Assembly: GCF_014843005.1 (NCBI RefSeq)
Contig: NZ_JACYXM010000007.1
Location: 63,804 to 127,803 of the forward strand
Length of the DNA: 64,000 nucleotides
Direction: 5' to 3'
Origin: Rhodanobacter sp. DHG33
GTDB lineage: Bacteria; Pseudomonadota; Gammaproteobacteria; Xanthomonadales; Rhodanobacteraceae
Under the pieces are notes generated by a model. The model was not told the DNA's origin. It ran no database searches and worked only from the letters and a program-made list of their open reading frames with translations. Both the position numbers and the translations under genes were made by a program. This document shows, one piece after another, positions 1 through 8,950 of this stretch. Within the stretch, counting starts at the first letter, position 1. Every line of letters starts with the position of its first letter.

Positions 1-65
1 TCCTCGGTCTCCGGCGAATGCTCGTGCTCCAATGCCTCGATCAGTCGCTGCAGCGTGTCGCCCAT
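1..65 (-). CDS. N-terminal fragment of a gene leaving the window
   Basis: Only the first 21 or so codons are present, beginning MGDTLQRLIEALEHEH and running off the left edge. The ATG at 63-65 is preceded on the minus strand by a GGAG Shine-Dalgarno about 9 bases upstream, and the gene begins 22 bases after the stop of the glutathione transferase gene, so the two probably form an operon. The visible peptide is charged and probably helical. The function cannot be assigned from this fragment. Confidence 0.5.
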   Translation of the reverse strand, partial: MGDTLQRLIEALEHEHSPETE

Positions 66-87
66 CGGCCGCGACTCCGTGTGCGCG

Positions 88-789
88 TCAACGCGAAGGA
101 ATCTTCAAGCCGCGCTGCACCGCCGGCCGCGCCAGGCCGCGTTGCAACCACGCATCGACATGCTTGAAGCGGTCGTACTCCACCAGCTCGCGCGCGTCGT
201 ACCAGGTGATCAGATTGTTCACCCAGCCCAGCGTGGCGATGTCGGCGATGGTGTACTCGTCGCCCATGATCCAGGTGCGTCCCGCGAGGCGCTCGTCCAG
301 CACGCCGAGCAGGCGCTTCGATTCGTTGACGTAGCGCGCCAGCGGCCGCTTGTCCTCGTACTCGCGGCCGGCGTATTTGTGGAAGAACCCCACCTGGCCG
401 AACATCGGTCCGATCGACGCCATCTGGAAGAACACCCACTGGATCGTCTCCCAGCGCTGCGCCATGTCGGCAGGCAGGAACTGGCCGCTCTTCTCCGCGA
501 GATACATCAGGATCGCGCCCGACTCGAACAGGCCCAGCGGTTTTCCGCCCGGGCCGTGCGGGTCGATGATCGCGGGAATCTTGCCGTTCGGGTTCAGCGC
601 CACGAATTCCGGCAGGTGGCTCTCGTCGTTGCCGATGTCGACCAGGTGCGCTTCGTAGGACAGACCGGTCTCCTCCAGCATGATCGACACCTTCACGCCG
701 TTCGGCGTGTTGAGCGAATAGAGCTGGATGCGGTCGGGATGCTGCGCGGGCCAGCGGCGTTCGATCGGGAAGACGGACAGGTCGGACAT
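88..789 (-). CDS. YghU/YfcG-like glutathione S-transferase
   Basis: Cytosolic thioredoxin-fold glutathione transferase of the Nu class (YghU/YfcG type), which in characterised members acts as a glutathione-dependent disulfide reductase or peroxidase. The sequence shows the TPNG motif at residues 28-31 that replaces a catalytic Ser/Cys in this class, the NGKIPAI cis-proline segment around 68-74, and the glutathione gamma-glutamate contact FESGAI at 88-93. An all-helical C-terminal domain follows. Length is 233 residues, between YfcG (215) and YghU (288). It is divergent from the alcohol dehydrogenase gene across a 126-bp intergenic region and is followed by a second, truncated gene. The exact substrate is unknown. 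Confidence 0.9.
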   Translation of the reverse strand: MSDLSVFPIERRWPAQHPDRIQLYSLNTPNGVKVSIMLEETGLSYEAHLVDIGNDESHLPEFVALNPNGKIPAIIDPHGPGGKPLGLFESGAILMYLAEKSGQFLPADMAQRWETIQWVFFQMASIGPMFGQVGFFHKYAGREYEDKRPLARYVNESKRLLGVLDERLAGRTWIMGDEYTIADIATLGWVNNLITWYDARELVEYDRFKHVDAWLQRGLARPAVQRGLKIPSR

Positions 790-915
790 GGCAACCTCGC
801 AACGAAGACGATCCCCCGCATATGGGTATCGCGTTGCCGTTCTTCAATGGCTTTGTTTTCACATCGCGAAGCGTAGACTCATGGGCTTGCGTCACCCCAT
901 CCCCGGAGAATCCGC

Positions 916-1983
916 ATGACCCAGACCCGCGCCTATGGAGCCACGTCCGCCAGCCAGCCGCTGGCACCGCTCAGCATCGAACGTCGCGAGCCCGGCCCGC
1001 ACGACGTGAAGATCGACATCCTGTATTGCGGCGTCTGCCACTCCGACCTGCATACCGCGCGCAACGAATGGCAGAACACGCTCTACCCCTCCGTGCCCGG
1101 CCACGAGATCGTGGGCACCGTGTCCGCGGTCGGCGCGAAGGTGACCAAGTTCAAGCCCGGCGACACCGTGGGCGTGGGCTGCATGGTGGACAGCTGCCAG
1201 CACTGCGCCTCCTGCGCCGACGGCGAAGAGCAGTACTGCGAGAACGGCTTCACCGGCACCTACAACGGCCCCATGTTCGGCGGCGAGAACACCTGGGGCG
1301 GCTATTCCGAAAGCGTCGTGGTGAGCGAGAAGTTCGTGCTGAACATCGCCCATAAGGCGGACCAGCTCGCCGCCGTGGCGCCGCTGCTGTGCGCGGGCAT
1401 CACCACGTATTCGCCGCTGCGCCACTGGAACGTCGGCCCCGGCAAGAAGGTGGGCATCGTCGGTCTGGGCGGCCTCGGCCACATGGGCGTGAAGCTGGCG
1501 CATGCGATGGGCGCGCACGTGGTGCTGTTCACCACCTCGCCCGGCAAGCAGGACGACGCCAAGCGCCTCGGCGCCGACGAGGTGGTGGTGTCGAAGGACC
1601 AGGCGCAGATGGCGCAGCACACCGGCAGCTTCGATTTCATCCTCAGCACCGTGGCCGCTTCGCACAACCTCGACCCCTTCCTCGCCCTGCTCAAGCGCGA
1701 CGGCACGCTGTGCCTCGTCGGCGCGCCGGAGCATCCGCATCCGTCACCCACCGTGTTCAACCTGATCCTCAAGCGCCGCCAGCTCGCCGGCTCGCTGATC
1801 GGCGGCATCCGCGAGACGCAGGAGATGCTGGATTTCTGCGCCAAGCACGGCATCGTGTCCGACATCGAGATGATCGCAATGAAGGACATCAACGGCGCTT
1901 ACGAGCGCATGCTCAAGGGCGACGTGAAGTACCGCTTCGTGATCGACATGGCCACGCTGAAGCAGGAGGCGAAAGCCGCCTGA
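916..1983 (+). CDS. yahK: YahK-like NADP-dependent zinc alcohol/aldehyde dehydrogenase
   Basis: Medium-chain zinc alcohol dehydrogenase of the cinnamyl-alcohol/YahK subgroup, expected to reduce aldehydes with NADPH in the cytoplasm. Catalytic zinc ligands are visible as Cys41 (GVCHSDLH) and His63-Glu64 (PGHE). The structural zinc lobe has Cys94, Cys97, Cys100 and Cys108. A Rossmann motif GLGGLGHMG lies around residues 180-188. At 355 residues it is full length. It is divergent from the glutathione transferase, which suggests a shared detoxification theme. An intrinsic terminator hairpin follows directly. The subgroup call is secure; the physiological aldehyde is not known. Confidence 0.92.
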   Translation: MTQTRAYGATSASQPLAPLSIERREPGPHDVKIDILYCGVCHSDLHTARNEWQNTLYPSVPGHEIVGTVSAVGAKVTKFKPGDTVGVGCMVDSCQHCASCADGEEQYCENGFTGTYNGPMFGGENTWGGYSESVVVSEKFVLNIAHKADQLAAVAPLLCAGITTYSPLRHWNVGPGKKVGIVGLGGLGHMGVKLAHAMGAHVVLFTTSPGKQDDAKRLGADEVVVSKDQAQMAQHTGSFDFILSTVAASHNLDPFLALLKRDGTLCLVGAPEHPHPSPTVFNLILKRRQLAGSLIGGIRETQEMLDFCAKHGIVSDIEMIAMKDINGAYERMLKGDVKYRFVIDMATLKQEAKAA

Positions 1984-2010
1984 GGCCGCGCAACCCCTCA
2001 AACGTGGAAA

Positions 2011-2034
2011 GGCGCCATGGATGGCGCCGTTTTT
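2011..2034 (+). terminator. Intrinsic terminator after the alcohol dehydrogenase
   Basis: An 8-bp perfect stem (GGCGCCAT / ATGGCGCC) with a two-base loop is followed by a run of five T, 28 bases after the stop codon of the preceding gene. Confidence 0.85.
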
Positions 2035-2189
2035 GAGCACAGGAAGGGCGGCGCGCAGTACCCGGCGAAGACGCACGGACAGCGGACTGCCTCGCCTAAC
2101 CCGCATGGACATCACGACGACACGCGCTTCGTCCACTCACCTGCTTCGATCCCTTTCTCACCAGTAAGAGCGCAGCACAACCGCCCGCG

Positions 2190-3041
2190 ATGAGCCCGCT
2201 GCAAGCCTTCATTGAAGCCCACCCGCGCCTGTTCGTGCTGACCGGCGCCGGTTGCAGCACTGCGTCCGGCATTCCCGATTACCGCGACCGCGACGGCCAG
2301 TGGAAGCGCACGCCGCCCGTCACCTTTGCGGCCTTCATGCAGGAACCGCACACCCGCCACCGCTACTGGGCGCGCAGCCTGGTCGGCTGGCGCCGCTTCG
2401 GACACGCGCAACCGAACGCCACGCACCGCGCGCTGGCCGAACTGGAGCGGCAGGGCCGGATCGAACTGCTGGTGACGCAGAACGTGGACGGCCTGCACCA
2501 GCGCGCCGGTCACGCCAGTGTCATCGACCTGCACGGCCGGCTCGACACCGTGCGCTGCATGACCTGCGACTGGCGCGGATCGCGCCACGACTTCCAGTCC
2601 GCGCTGGTCGAACGCAATCCCGCCTGGGCGCAGCTCGATGCCACCGACGCACCGGATGGCGACGCCGACCTCGACGGCCACGACTTCAGCCGTTTCGACG
2701 TGCCGGCCTGCCCGCACTGCCACGGCATCGTGAAACCCGACGTAGTGTTCTTCGGCGAAAACGTGCCGCGCGAACGCGTGACCGCCGCGATGAACGCCTG
2801 CCGCCATGCCGATGCGATGCTGGTGGTCGGCTCCTCGCTGATGGTGTACTCCGGCTACCGCTTCGCGCACGCCGCCGCGCAGGCCGGCAAGCCCGTCGCC
2901 GCCGTCACGCTGGGTCGCACCCGCGCCGACGCGCTGCTCGCGCTGAAAGTGGATGCACCCTGCGAGGAGGCGCTGGGTTTCCTTCTAGCACCTGCATCGC
3001 CGAACACAGCCAGTCACGGTATCGCGGCAACCATCGCCTGA
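2190..3041 (+). CDS. SIR2-family NAD-dependent protein deacetylase/deacylase
   Basis: Sirtuin, removing acyl groups from lysines while consuming NAD. The GAGCS nucleotide-binding motif is at residues 19-23, GIPDYR at 27-32, TQNVDGLH at 96-103, and the catalytic His is His115 in the LHG motif. The zinc ribbon has Cys123/Cys126 and Cys174/Cys177. The 47-residue gap between the two Cys pairs is long and carries an acidic Asp-rich insert around 150-165. Length is 283 residues. It appears to stand alone; the next gene is convergent. Class assignment (CobB type or another subgroup) is left open. Confidence 0.92.
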   Translation: MSPLQAFIEAHPRLFVLTGAGCSTASGIPDYRDRDGQWKRTPPVTFAAFMQEPHTRHRYWARSLVGWRRFGHAQPNATHRALAELERQGRIELLVTQNVDGLHQRAGHASVIDLHGRLDTVRCMTCDWRGSRHDFQSALVERNPAWAQLDATDAPDGDADLDGHDFSRFDVPACPHCHGIVKPDVVFFGENVPRERVTAAMNACRHADAMLVVGSSLMVYSGYRFAHAAAQAGKPVAAVTLGRTRADALLALKVDAPCEEALGFLLAPASPNTASHGIAATIA

Positions 3042-3120
3042 GGGCCATTGGCGCGATTGCCGGCAACGATCTCGCCGCCGCGCTAAGGGAGCGACACGCA
3101 TGGCGTGCCGCCCCTTCCCA

Positions 3121-4086
3121 TCACATCAGCAGGACCTTGCCACCCTTGCCGGTACTCGCCGCCGCCAGCGCCGCGTCGAAATCGCGCAGGGGATAACGCG
3201 CGGCGACGGGAACCAGCTCGGGGTGGCGCGACAGCAGCTCCCAGCATTCGCGCTGCGCCCGCGCCAACGTCGCGGCTTCGCACTGGTTCAACCAGCCGTC
3301 GATGCCGAAGCCCTGCCAGGAAAGATTGCGGTACACCATCGTGGCCGCATGCATTTCGAACGGCCGGTCGTCGAGCACGCCGTAGGACAGCAGCCGCGCG
3401 CCAGGCACAGTCGCGGCGATCAGCGCAGGCACACCCGGGCCGCCCACTGCATCCAGCACGGCATCGTAGGGCGCGACGGCAGCCAGCGTCTGCGCCACGT
3501 CACCCGCCTGCGCCAGGGTCTGCACGCCCGAGGCATCCAGCAGGCGATAGCCGTCGCCTTCGCGCACCAGTCGCTCGGCCACCACTCCGTGCTGCAACGC
3601 GAGATGTCCCAGCAGGCCGGCGACCGCCGAACGTCCCGCCGTGACGAGCACACGGGCGCCCTGCGGCAAACGCGCCATATCGAGCAGGCCCCACGCGGTC
3701 AGCGGATTCAGGCCAAACTGGCACACCGCTCCATCGTCCAACTGCGCCGAAAGATCGTCGGGCACCGGATAGACGCGTGCCGCCGGTGCCACGGCAAAAT
3801 CCGCCCAGGCGCCCGGATAGCGAAAGCCGACGCGCTGCCCCACGCGCATGTGCTTCACTTCCGCACCGACACTTTCGACCACACCGGCCGCATCGAAACC
3901 GGCCACTTGCGGAAAGCTCGGCTTCACGCGGTAGCGCCCGGCAACGAACATGCCGTCGGCCGGCTGGATCACGCGCGCGCGCACCGCAATCAGTACCTCA
4001 TGGGGGCCCGGCTGCGGTTGCGGCACGTCTGCGAGACGAAGCACTTCGCGCGGCTCGCCGGCCCGGTCAAACACAAGTGCAAGCAT
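3121..4086 (-). CDS. Medium-chain dehydrogenase/quinone oxidoreductase-like protein without zinc ligands
   Basis: MDR-superfamily oxidoreductase of 321 residues. The GroES-like half contains the PADGMF and QVAGFDAAGVV segments typical of zinc-free quinone-reductase-type members, and a nucleotide-binding half follows (VLVTAGRSAVAGLLG), although the glycine pattern is weaker than in true quinone reductases. The ATG at 4084-4086 was chosen over longer upstream readings because AAAGGA precedes it at good spacing. Cys and His zinc ligands of alcohol dehydrogenases are absent. It is convergent with the sirtuin gene. The substrate is unknown. Confidence 0.8.
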   Translation of the reverse strand: MLALVFDRAGEPREVLRLADVPQPQPGPHEVLIAVRARVIQPADGMFVAGRYRVKPSFPQVAGFDAAGVVESVGAEVKHMRVGQRVGFRYPGAWADFAVAPAARVYPVPDDLSAQLDDGAVCQFGLNPLTAWGLLDMARLPQGARVLVTAGRSAVAGLLGHLALQHGVVAERLVREGDGYRLLDASGVQTLAQAGDVAQTLAAVAPYDAVLDAVGGPGVPALIAATVPGARLLSYGVLDDRPFEMHAATMVYRNLSWQGFGIDGWLNQCEAATLARAQRECWELLSRHPELVPVAARYPLRDFDAALAAASTGKGGKVLLM

Positions 4087-4293
4087 GGTGATCCTTTCTT
4101 GAGCAGGGGAATGCGCATTTGCTGCTGCATGACTCGGCAGCCAACGGCTGCGCATCATGAAGCAAACGCCCCGGGAAAAGGCGTGTCCTGGCTCACGCAA
4201 AGATGGGCAGCGGCAAAGCGCCGAAAGCGGGTGTGCCGCGCAAGGAGGCGTTGGCCTTCCTGCGTGCCAATGTGCCTGCCGCTTCATCGCACG

Positions 4294-4325
4294 AAAAAGC
4301 CCGGCGGGTTTCCCCGCCGGGCTTT
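4294..4325. terminator. Bidirectional intrinsic terminator
   Basis: Strong hairpin with an AAGCCCGGCGGG / CCCGCCGGGCTT stem, A-run on the left and T-run on the right, lying between two minus-strand genes and able to terminate the gene at 4362-4751. Confidence 0.85.
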
Positions 4326-4361
4326 GTTCCACTCACAACATGCGCATCCATGCGCCACGGC

Positions 4362-4751
4362 TCACTTCGTGTTGGCAACCTCGTCGCACTTGACCTCGTC
4401 GCCGCACTTGAAGTCCACCTCGACGCCGCGACCCACCGTCACCGGCACGTTGAGATGCTTGGCAATGTCCTGATCGTTCTGTTTCAGCGTGACGGTGTAG
4501 GGCCCCATCGGCAGTGCGTGTGCGAAGTAACGGCCCGTGGAATCCACCGTTACCGTCCGGCCCGCGCCAGTCATGTCGCTACGCACGGTAACGCTGTCAC
4601 CTGCCGGTGCCTTGCCGAAGATCGAGCCCGAAGTTTCCTGTGCACTGACAGTGGAAATACCGGCCACGGCGAACGCGCCGACGACCCCGGCCAGGACCAG
4701 GCCACGCGTGAGGCGGCGGGAGAAGGAACGGTTCGAGAGAATCTTGTTCAT
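4362..4751 (-). CDS. Small secreted protein with carboxypeptidase-regulatory-like (beta-sandwich) domain
   Basis: A 129-residue exported protein. Residues 1-38 form a long signal peptide (basic start, hydrophobic LVLAGVVGAFAVAGI, cleavage near VSAQE). The rest resembles the CarboxypepD_reg/peptidase-associated beta-sandwich found at the N-terminus of many xanthomonad TonB-dependent receptors (GSIFGKAPAGDSVTV ... GRYFAHALPMGPYTV), here without any barrel. Two Cys near the C-terminus (KCGDEVKCDE) could form a disulfide. Start chosen for the AAGGAAG site upstream. A strong terminator follows. The role is unknown; it may be a stand-alone surface or periplasmic adhesive domain. Confidence 0.7.
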   Translation of the reverse strand: MNKILSNRSFSRRLTRGLVLAGVVGAFAVAGISTVSAQETSGSIFGKAPAGDSVTVRSDMTGAGRTVTVDSTGRYFAHALPMGPYTVTLKQNDQDIAKHLNVPVTVGRGVEVDFKCGDEVKCDEVANTK

Positions 4752-4929
4752 GAGTCGCTTCCTTGGTTTATCGATGTGGGGAAAAAGCGCGGGCCTGCCA
4801 GGGGTTTGGCGATTGGCCCGCACAACATGCACGGGCGATGCGCTCGGTGCCGGCGAGGCCCGGCAATCGATACACATCGTCCGCTGCCATCCGGCGAACA
4901 GCCCCACCGGATGGCGACGCTCAGGCTGA

Positions 4930-4979
4930 GAGCCTGTTCAAGATCTCCTCATGACTCCGGGAGACCTTGAACAGGCTCC
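4930..4979. repeat. Imperfect inverted repeat with GAGCCTGTTCAA arms
   Basis: The sequence GAGCCTGTTCAAG is repeated in inverse orientation about 30 bases downstream, with partly paired inner arms (atctcc / gggaga). It has no T-run, so it looks like a dispersed intergenic palindrome rather than a terminator. Confidence 0.6.
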
Positions 4980-5021
4980 TAGACCCGCAACATCTGCCCG
5001 CATAGGCAAGAAGTCATGCGG

Positions 5022-5117
5022 TCAGGCCAGCAGCATGCCGCCGATGCTCAGCGCGCAAATCAGCACGCACACGCCGAACAGGCTCTGCAACATCAGGGTT
5101 TCGACTTTGGATTTCAT
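5022..5117 (-). CDS. 31-residue single-span membrane peptide
   Basis: A short ORF starting MKSKVETLMLQSLFG with one hydrophobic segment covering most of residues 8-31 (VCVLICALSIGGMLLA). The ATG is preceded by GGAGAG at good spacing, which supports translation. Its basic N-terminus and hydrophobic C-terminus suggest insertion in the inner membrane. No partner is evident. It is easily missed because of its size. Confidence 0.5.
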   Translation of the reverse strand: MKSKVETLMLQSLFGVCVLICALSIGGMLLA

Positions 5118-5404
5118 GACGGCTCTCCGTTGAGTGAGGAATGAAGCTTTCGAGGTATGTATGGCAAGGGCCGTGCCAACGCCCGCATGCCCTGCAAACC
5201 CGCATTCCCAAGCCGTTTCTCGCTGCCCTTCAAAAACCGGATATCCGTCCGCGGACACTCGCGGCGGACAACGGACGGTGCACGGACACGTCCGCATCGC
5301 GGACACCTGCGCGATCGGAAATAAACCTATGGCACTGTCGATCTGCGGGTTGTCCATTCGTCATCATCATGAGGACTCGCCTCGCCAACCCACGGAGACC
5401 CATC

Positions 5405-5848
5405 ATGTCCGGCACCGTCCGCCTGCTTCGCGTGTTCACCGCACCGCCCGAACGCGTCTATCGCGCCTTCCTCGATCCCGCCGCACTGGCCAAGTGGCTG
5501 CCGCCGGACGGCTTCACCTGCACCGTGCACGAGCTCGACGCGCGCGTGGGCGGCCGTTACCGCATGAGCTTCACCAACTTCAGCGGCGGCAACGCGCACA
5601 GCTTCGGCGGCACCTATCTGGAGCTGGTGCCGGATCGGCGCATCGTCCACGACGACCGCTTCGACGATCCCAACCTGCCGGGCACCATGGTCACCACCAT
5701 CACGCTGCGCGGCGTAAGTTGCGGCACCGAAGTGCAGATCGAACAGGCCGGCATCCCCGACATGATCCCCGCCGAACAGTGCCACCTCGGCTGGCAGGAA
5801 TCGTTGACCCTGCTGGAACGATTGGTGGAACCGACGATTCCGGGCTGA
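5405..5848 (+). CDS. SRPBCC/AHSA1-like (START-fold) protein
   Basis: A 147-residue member of the activator-of-Hsp90-ATPase-1-like branch of the SRPBCC superfamily, a helix-grip fold that binds small hydrophobic ligands. Diagnostic features are the N-terminal RVFTAPPERVYRAFLDP segment, AKWLPPDGF, GGRYRMSF and the C-terminal GWQESLTLLERL. The ATG at 5405 has GGAG upstream and gives the standard family length; a longer in-frame extension to 5141 is rejected. It lies 92 bases before the VOC/PhnB-like gene, and pairs of this kind are common in small accessory operons of unknown substrate. Confidence 0.85.
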   Translation: MSGTVRLLRVFTAPPERVYRAFLDPAALAKWLPPDGFTCTVHELDARVGGRYRMSFTNFSGGNAHSFGGTYLELVPDRRIVHDDRFDDPNLPGTMVTTITLRGVSCGTEVQIEQAGIPDMIPAEQCHLGWQESLTLLERLVEPTIPG

Positions 5849-5940
5849 GCCCGTGCGCGACATCCATGGCGACATCGCGCCAACCGCATTTCATCCGTTC
5901 CGAATGAAAGGGCCATGCTGCCCACACCAGGAGAATCCCT

Positions 5941-6420
5941 ATGATGAGCAAGAACACGATCTGTCTCTGGTACGACGGCGCCGCGCTGGAAGCCGCCACC
6001 TTCTACGCCAAGACCTTTCCGGACAGCGCCGTGGGCGCCGTCTATCGCGCGCCCGGCGACTATCCCGCAGGCAAGCAGGGCGACGTGCTGACGGTGGAGT
6101 TCACGGTCATGGGCATCCCGTGCCTGGGCCTCAACGGCGGCTCCGGGGTCGCGCACACCCATGCGTTCTCGTTCCAGGTGGCCACCGACGATCAGGCCGA
6201 GACCGACCGCCTGTGGAACGCGATCATCGACAACGGCGGCCAGCCCAACGCCTGCGGCTGGTGCCAGGACAAGTGGGGGCTGTCGTGGCAGATCACGCCG
6301 CGCGCACTGAGCGCGGCGATCACCGACGCCGATACCGCCGCAGCCAAGCGCGCGTTCGAGGCGATGATGACGATGACGAAGATCGACATCGCGGCGATCG
6401 AGGCGGCAAGACGCGGGTAA
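5941..6420 (+). CDS. PhnB-like VOC-superfamily protein
   Basis: A 159-residue vicinal-oxygen-chelate fold protein of the type often mis-annotated as 3-demethylubiquinone methyltransferase. Typical elements are TICLWYDGAALEAATFYAKTF at the start, a GDVLTVEFTVMGIPCLGLNGG strand pair, and WGLSWQITP near residue 115-123. AGGAGA precedes the first of two adjacent ATGs. It follows the SRPBCC gene on the same strand, so co-expression is likely. The substrate is unknown. Confidence 0.85.
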   Translation: MMSKNTICLWYDGAALEAATFYAKTFPDSAVGAVYRAPGDYPAGKQGDVLTVEFTVMGIPCLGLNGGSGVAHTHAFSFQVATDDQAETDRLWNAIIDNGGQPNACGWCQDKWGLSWQITPRALSAAITDADTAAAKRAFEAMMTMTKIDIAAIEAARRG

Positions 6421-6455
6421 TCGCCACCGCGCCGATTCCCGCAGCAGATAGCCTC

Positions 6456-6483
6456 AGGGGCGGCGGCTTTGCCTCCGCCCCTT
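6456..6483 (+). terminator. Hairpin terminator after the VOC gene
   Basis: GGGGCGG and CCGCCCC arms enclose a short loop and are followed by TTT, 36 bases after the preceding stop codon. Confidence 0.6.
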
Positions 6484-6602
6484 TCGCCGAATGGGTGACC
6501 GGGTTCGGAATTTTCCCTGCCGCCTTACTTATGTCCGTTTCGCCGTCGAGCGGCCCGTGTGACCATGCCGGGCATCCCGTCCGACAACGAAGAGGCAAGC
6601 CC

Positions 6603-7322
6603 ATGAAACCCATCGGCCAGCGTTTCCTGACGATCTATGCCGGCGTGCTCACGCTGGTATTCGCCGCCACGGTGTTGAGCGGCTTTGCGCAGGCGCCAAA
6701 GAAACTGTCGCTCGACGAGCTGGACGTGCATCGCATCAACGTGCGCGAACCCGACGGCACGCTGCGGCTGGTGATCTCCGATGCCGCCACTGAGCCGGGC
6801 ATCATCATCAAGGGCAAGGAATACCCGCACCCCAGCCGCAAGGCTGCGGGCATGATCTTCTACAACGCCGAAGGCACCGAGAACGGCGGCCTGATCTTCG
6901 GCGGCGAGAAGGACAAGGACGGCACCCATGAAACCTATGGCCACCTCTCCTTCGACGCCTACGAGCAGGACCAGACCATGGCGCTGGAATCCGAGCAGGA
7001 AAAGGACGGCCGCCACACCAAGCTGCAGTTCAACGACTATCCCGACTATTCGATCCTGGAGGAAGTCCAGCTCATGGACTCCATCAAGAACCTGCCGGTG
7101 GATCAGCAGAAGGTGCGGGTGAAGGCCTTCTTCGCCGAACACGGTGGCCCGACCAAGCGCATGGTGCTCGGCCGCGACACCGACGGCAGCGTGCAGCTCG
7201 CCATGGACGACCTGCAGGGCCATCCGCGCATCGTGATGAAGGTCGCGAAGGACGGCTCTCCGTCGCTGCAGATGCTGGACGCCAACGGCAAGGTGACCGG
7301 CGAATTGGTGCCCAAGCAGTAG
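6603..7322 (+). CDS. Exported hypothetical protein, 239 residues
   Basis: Residues 1-30 look like an uncleaved anchor or signal peptide (LTIYAGVLTLVFAATVLSGFAQA). The mature part contains repeated beta-type segments with the pattern hydrophobic-x-D-x-x-G (LRLVISDAAT, IVMKVAKDGSPSLQML, VQLAMDDLQGHPRIV), which suggests a small beta-sandwich or propeller-like fold. It is acidic and has no Cys. I do not recognise a named family. It stands alone between terminators. Confidence 0.65.
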   Translation: MKPIGQRFLTIYAGVLTLVFAATVLSGFAQAPKKLSLDELDVHRINVREPDGTLRLVISDAATEPGIIIKGKEYPHPSRKAAGMIFYNAEGTENGGLIFGGEKDKDGTHETYGHLSFDAYEQDQTMALESEQEKDGRHTKLQFNDYPDYSILEEVQLMDSIKNLPVDQQKVRVKAFFAEHGGPTKRMVLGRDTDGSVQLAMDDLQGHPRIVMKVAKDGSPSLQMLDANGKVTGELVPKQ

Positions 7323-7524
7323 CACTCCATGGCACAACCGCCGAAGCGATCGTGACGCCGCTCGCCTTTGGCGTGTGCCAGGGCATTCGGCGCGGCCTCG
7401 TGCGGCCGCGCCAGCCCAAGATGCCTTCCGGCCCTGTCGGCCGCGCAGTAGCAAAGCTATAAAGTGGCAGCCCCGCACCGTTCGCGGTGCATGGGGCATC
7501 CCGAAGCCGTCGCCGAGGTATCCC

Positions 7525-7929
7525 ATGGAAAGCCGCACCGCATCCTGCTATTGCGGGCAACTGCGCATCGAGGTCCAGGGCCCGACTCTCGGCGCCGGCG
7601 TCTGCCATTGCCTGGCCTGCCAGCAACGCACCGGCAGCGTCTTCGCTGCGCTGGCCGGCTATGCGGCACCGTGGAAGGTCGAAGGCACGGCCACCGAGTT
7701 CGTACGCACCGGCGATCAGGGCGAGAGCTTCCGTTTCCGCTTCTGCCCGGTGTGCGGCAGCCCGGTGTTCCATACCGCCGAAGGCGACGATGCCTTCGTG
7801 ATGGTGGCGGTGGGCGCCTTCGCCGATCCCAGCTTTCCGCCGCCCCAGGATTCGGTCTACGAATGTCGCCGGCACTCGTGGGTGCAGTTGCCCGAAGGCA
7901 TCGCGCGCTACGACAAGAACCCGGACTGA
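7525..7929 (+). CDS. GFA-family (glutathione-dependent formaldehyde-activating-like) zinc protein
   Basis: A 134-residue CENP-V/GFA-fold protein that binds zinc through conserved cysteines. Visible are the first pair CYCG (Cys8, Cys10), the CHCLACQQRTGS block around residues 28-39 and CPVCGSPVF around residues 73-81. Characterised relatives bind glutathione adducts, but most members lack proven activity. The ATG at 7525 gives the usual family length. Confidence 0.88.
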   Translation: MESRTASCYCGQLRIEVQGPTLGAGVCHCLACQQRTGSVFAALAGYAAPWKVEGTATEFVRTGDQGESFRFRFCPVCGSPVFHTAEGDDAFVMVAVGAFADPSFPPPQDSVYECRRHSWVQLPEGIARYDKNPD

Positions 7930-8088
7930 GCTCGGCTTCGCCGCGGCGGAACACGGCAGCACCGCCGAATCGACGAAAACGTGACGCAGGCGGAAACTTC
8001 GGACCGAGTCCCCCGCAAGAACGATCAAACGCCGTCGCCGAAGCTGCAGTTACCCTGCACCACTCGATTCCATCGCCGGGTTTCAGAG

Positions 8089-8919
8089 ATGGCCGCAGCC
8101 GAAAAAGCACTCTGGTTCATCGAAAGCCATTACAGCGAGGACCTGTCGCTGGGCCGCATCGCCGAGGTGGCCGGGGTCTCGCCCTTCCACCTGGCGCGGC
8201 TGTTCCCGGCGATGACCGGCTGCTCGGTGGTGCGCTACCTGCGCGGCCGCCGCATGACCGAAGCCGCGCGCCGCCTGGCCGGTGGCGCACCGGACATCCT
8301 CGAGGTGGCGATGGCCAGCGGCTACGGTTCGCACGAAGCCTTCACGCGCGCCTTCGGCGAACAGTTCGGCCTGAGCCCGGCCAGCGTACGCGAGCGCGGT
8401 TCGGTGGCCGGCCTGGCGCTGGTCGAACCCTGGCGCACTGCCGATGGCGTGCACGTGACGCTGAACGAACCGCGCCTTGCCCACGACGACACGCGCTTGA
8501 TCGCCGGACTCGGCTGCCGCTACACATCCGACACCACCCAGGGCATTCCCGCGCAATGGCAGCGCTTGTCACTGCATTTCGCGGGCGCCCTGCCGAAGCG
8601 GCATACCGCGTTCGGCGTGTGCTGCAACAGCGACGACGAAGGCAACTTCGAGTACATCGCCGGCGTGGACGTACCGGGTTTCGGCGGTCTGGACCCAGCG
8701 CTCAGCACTTTGCGGTTGCCGGCGCGCGAGTACGTGGTGGCCACCCATCACGGCCATATTTCGGACATCCGCCGCACCTGGCAGACCTTCGTCAACGACT
8801 GGCTGCCGCGCTCCGGTCTGCAGGTCGCCGACGCGCCCGATTTCGAGAAATACGGCATCGATTTCGACGATATCACCGGCAGCGGCGACGTCGAGATCTG
8901 GCTGCCGCTGCAATCCTGA
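8089..8919 (+). CDS. AraC-family regulator with GyrI-like effector domain
   Basis: Residues 1-105 form an AraC double HTH (LSLGRIAEVAGVSPFHLARLF; ILEVAMASGYGSHEAFTRAF). Residues 120-276 form a GyrI/SbmC-like small-molecule-binding domain (ending DVEIWLPL), the Rob/BmrR layout with HTH first. An upstream GTG at 7981 would add 36 non-conserved residues and is not preferred. It is followed 31 bases later by a secreted alpha/beta hydrolase gene, which it may control. The effector is unknown. Confidence 0.88.
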   Translation: MAAAEKALWFIESHYSEDLSLGRIAEVAGVSPFHLARLFPAMTGCSVVRYLRGRRMTEAARRLAGGAPDILEVAMASGYGSHEAFTRAFGEQFGLSPASVRERGSVAGLALVEPWRTADGVHVTLNEPRLAHDDTRLIAGLGCRYTSDTTQGIPAQWQRLSLHFAGALPKRHTAFGVCCNSDDEGNFEYIAGVDVPGFGGLDPALSTLRLPAREYVVATHHGHISDIRRTWQTFVNDWLPRSGLQVADAPDFEKYGIDFDDITGSGDVEIWLPLQS

Positions 8920-8950
8920 CTTCCCCAACATCGCCATCGACGAGGACCGC

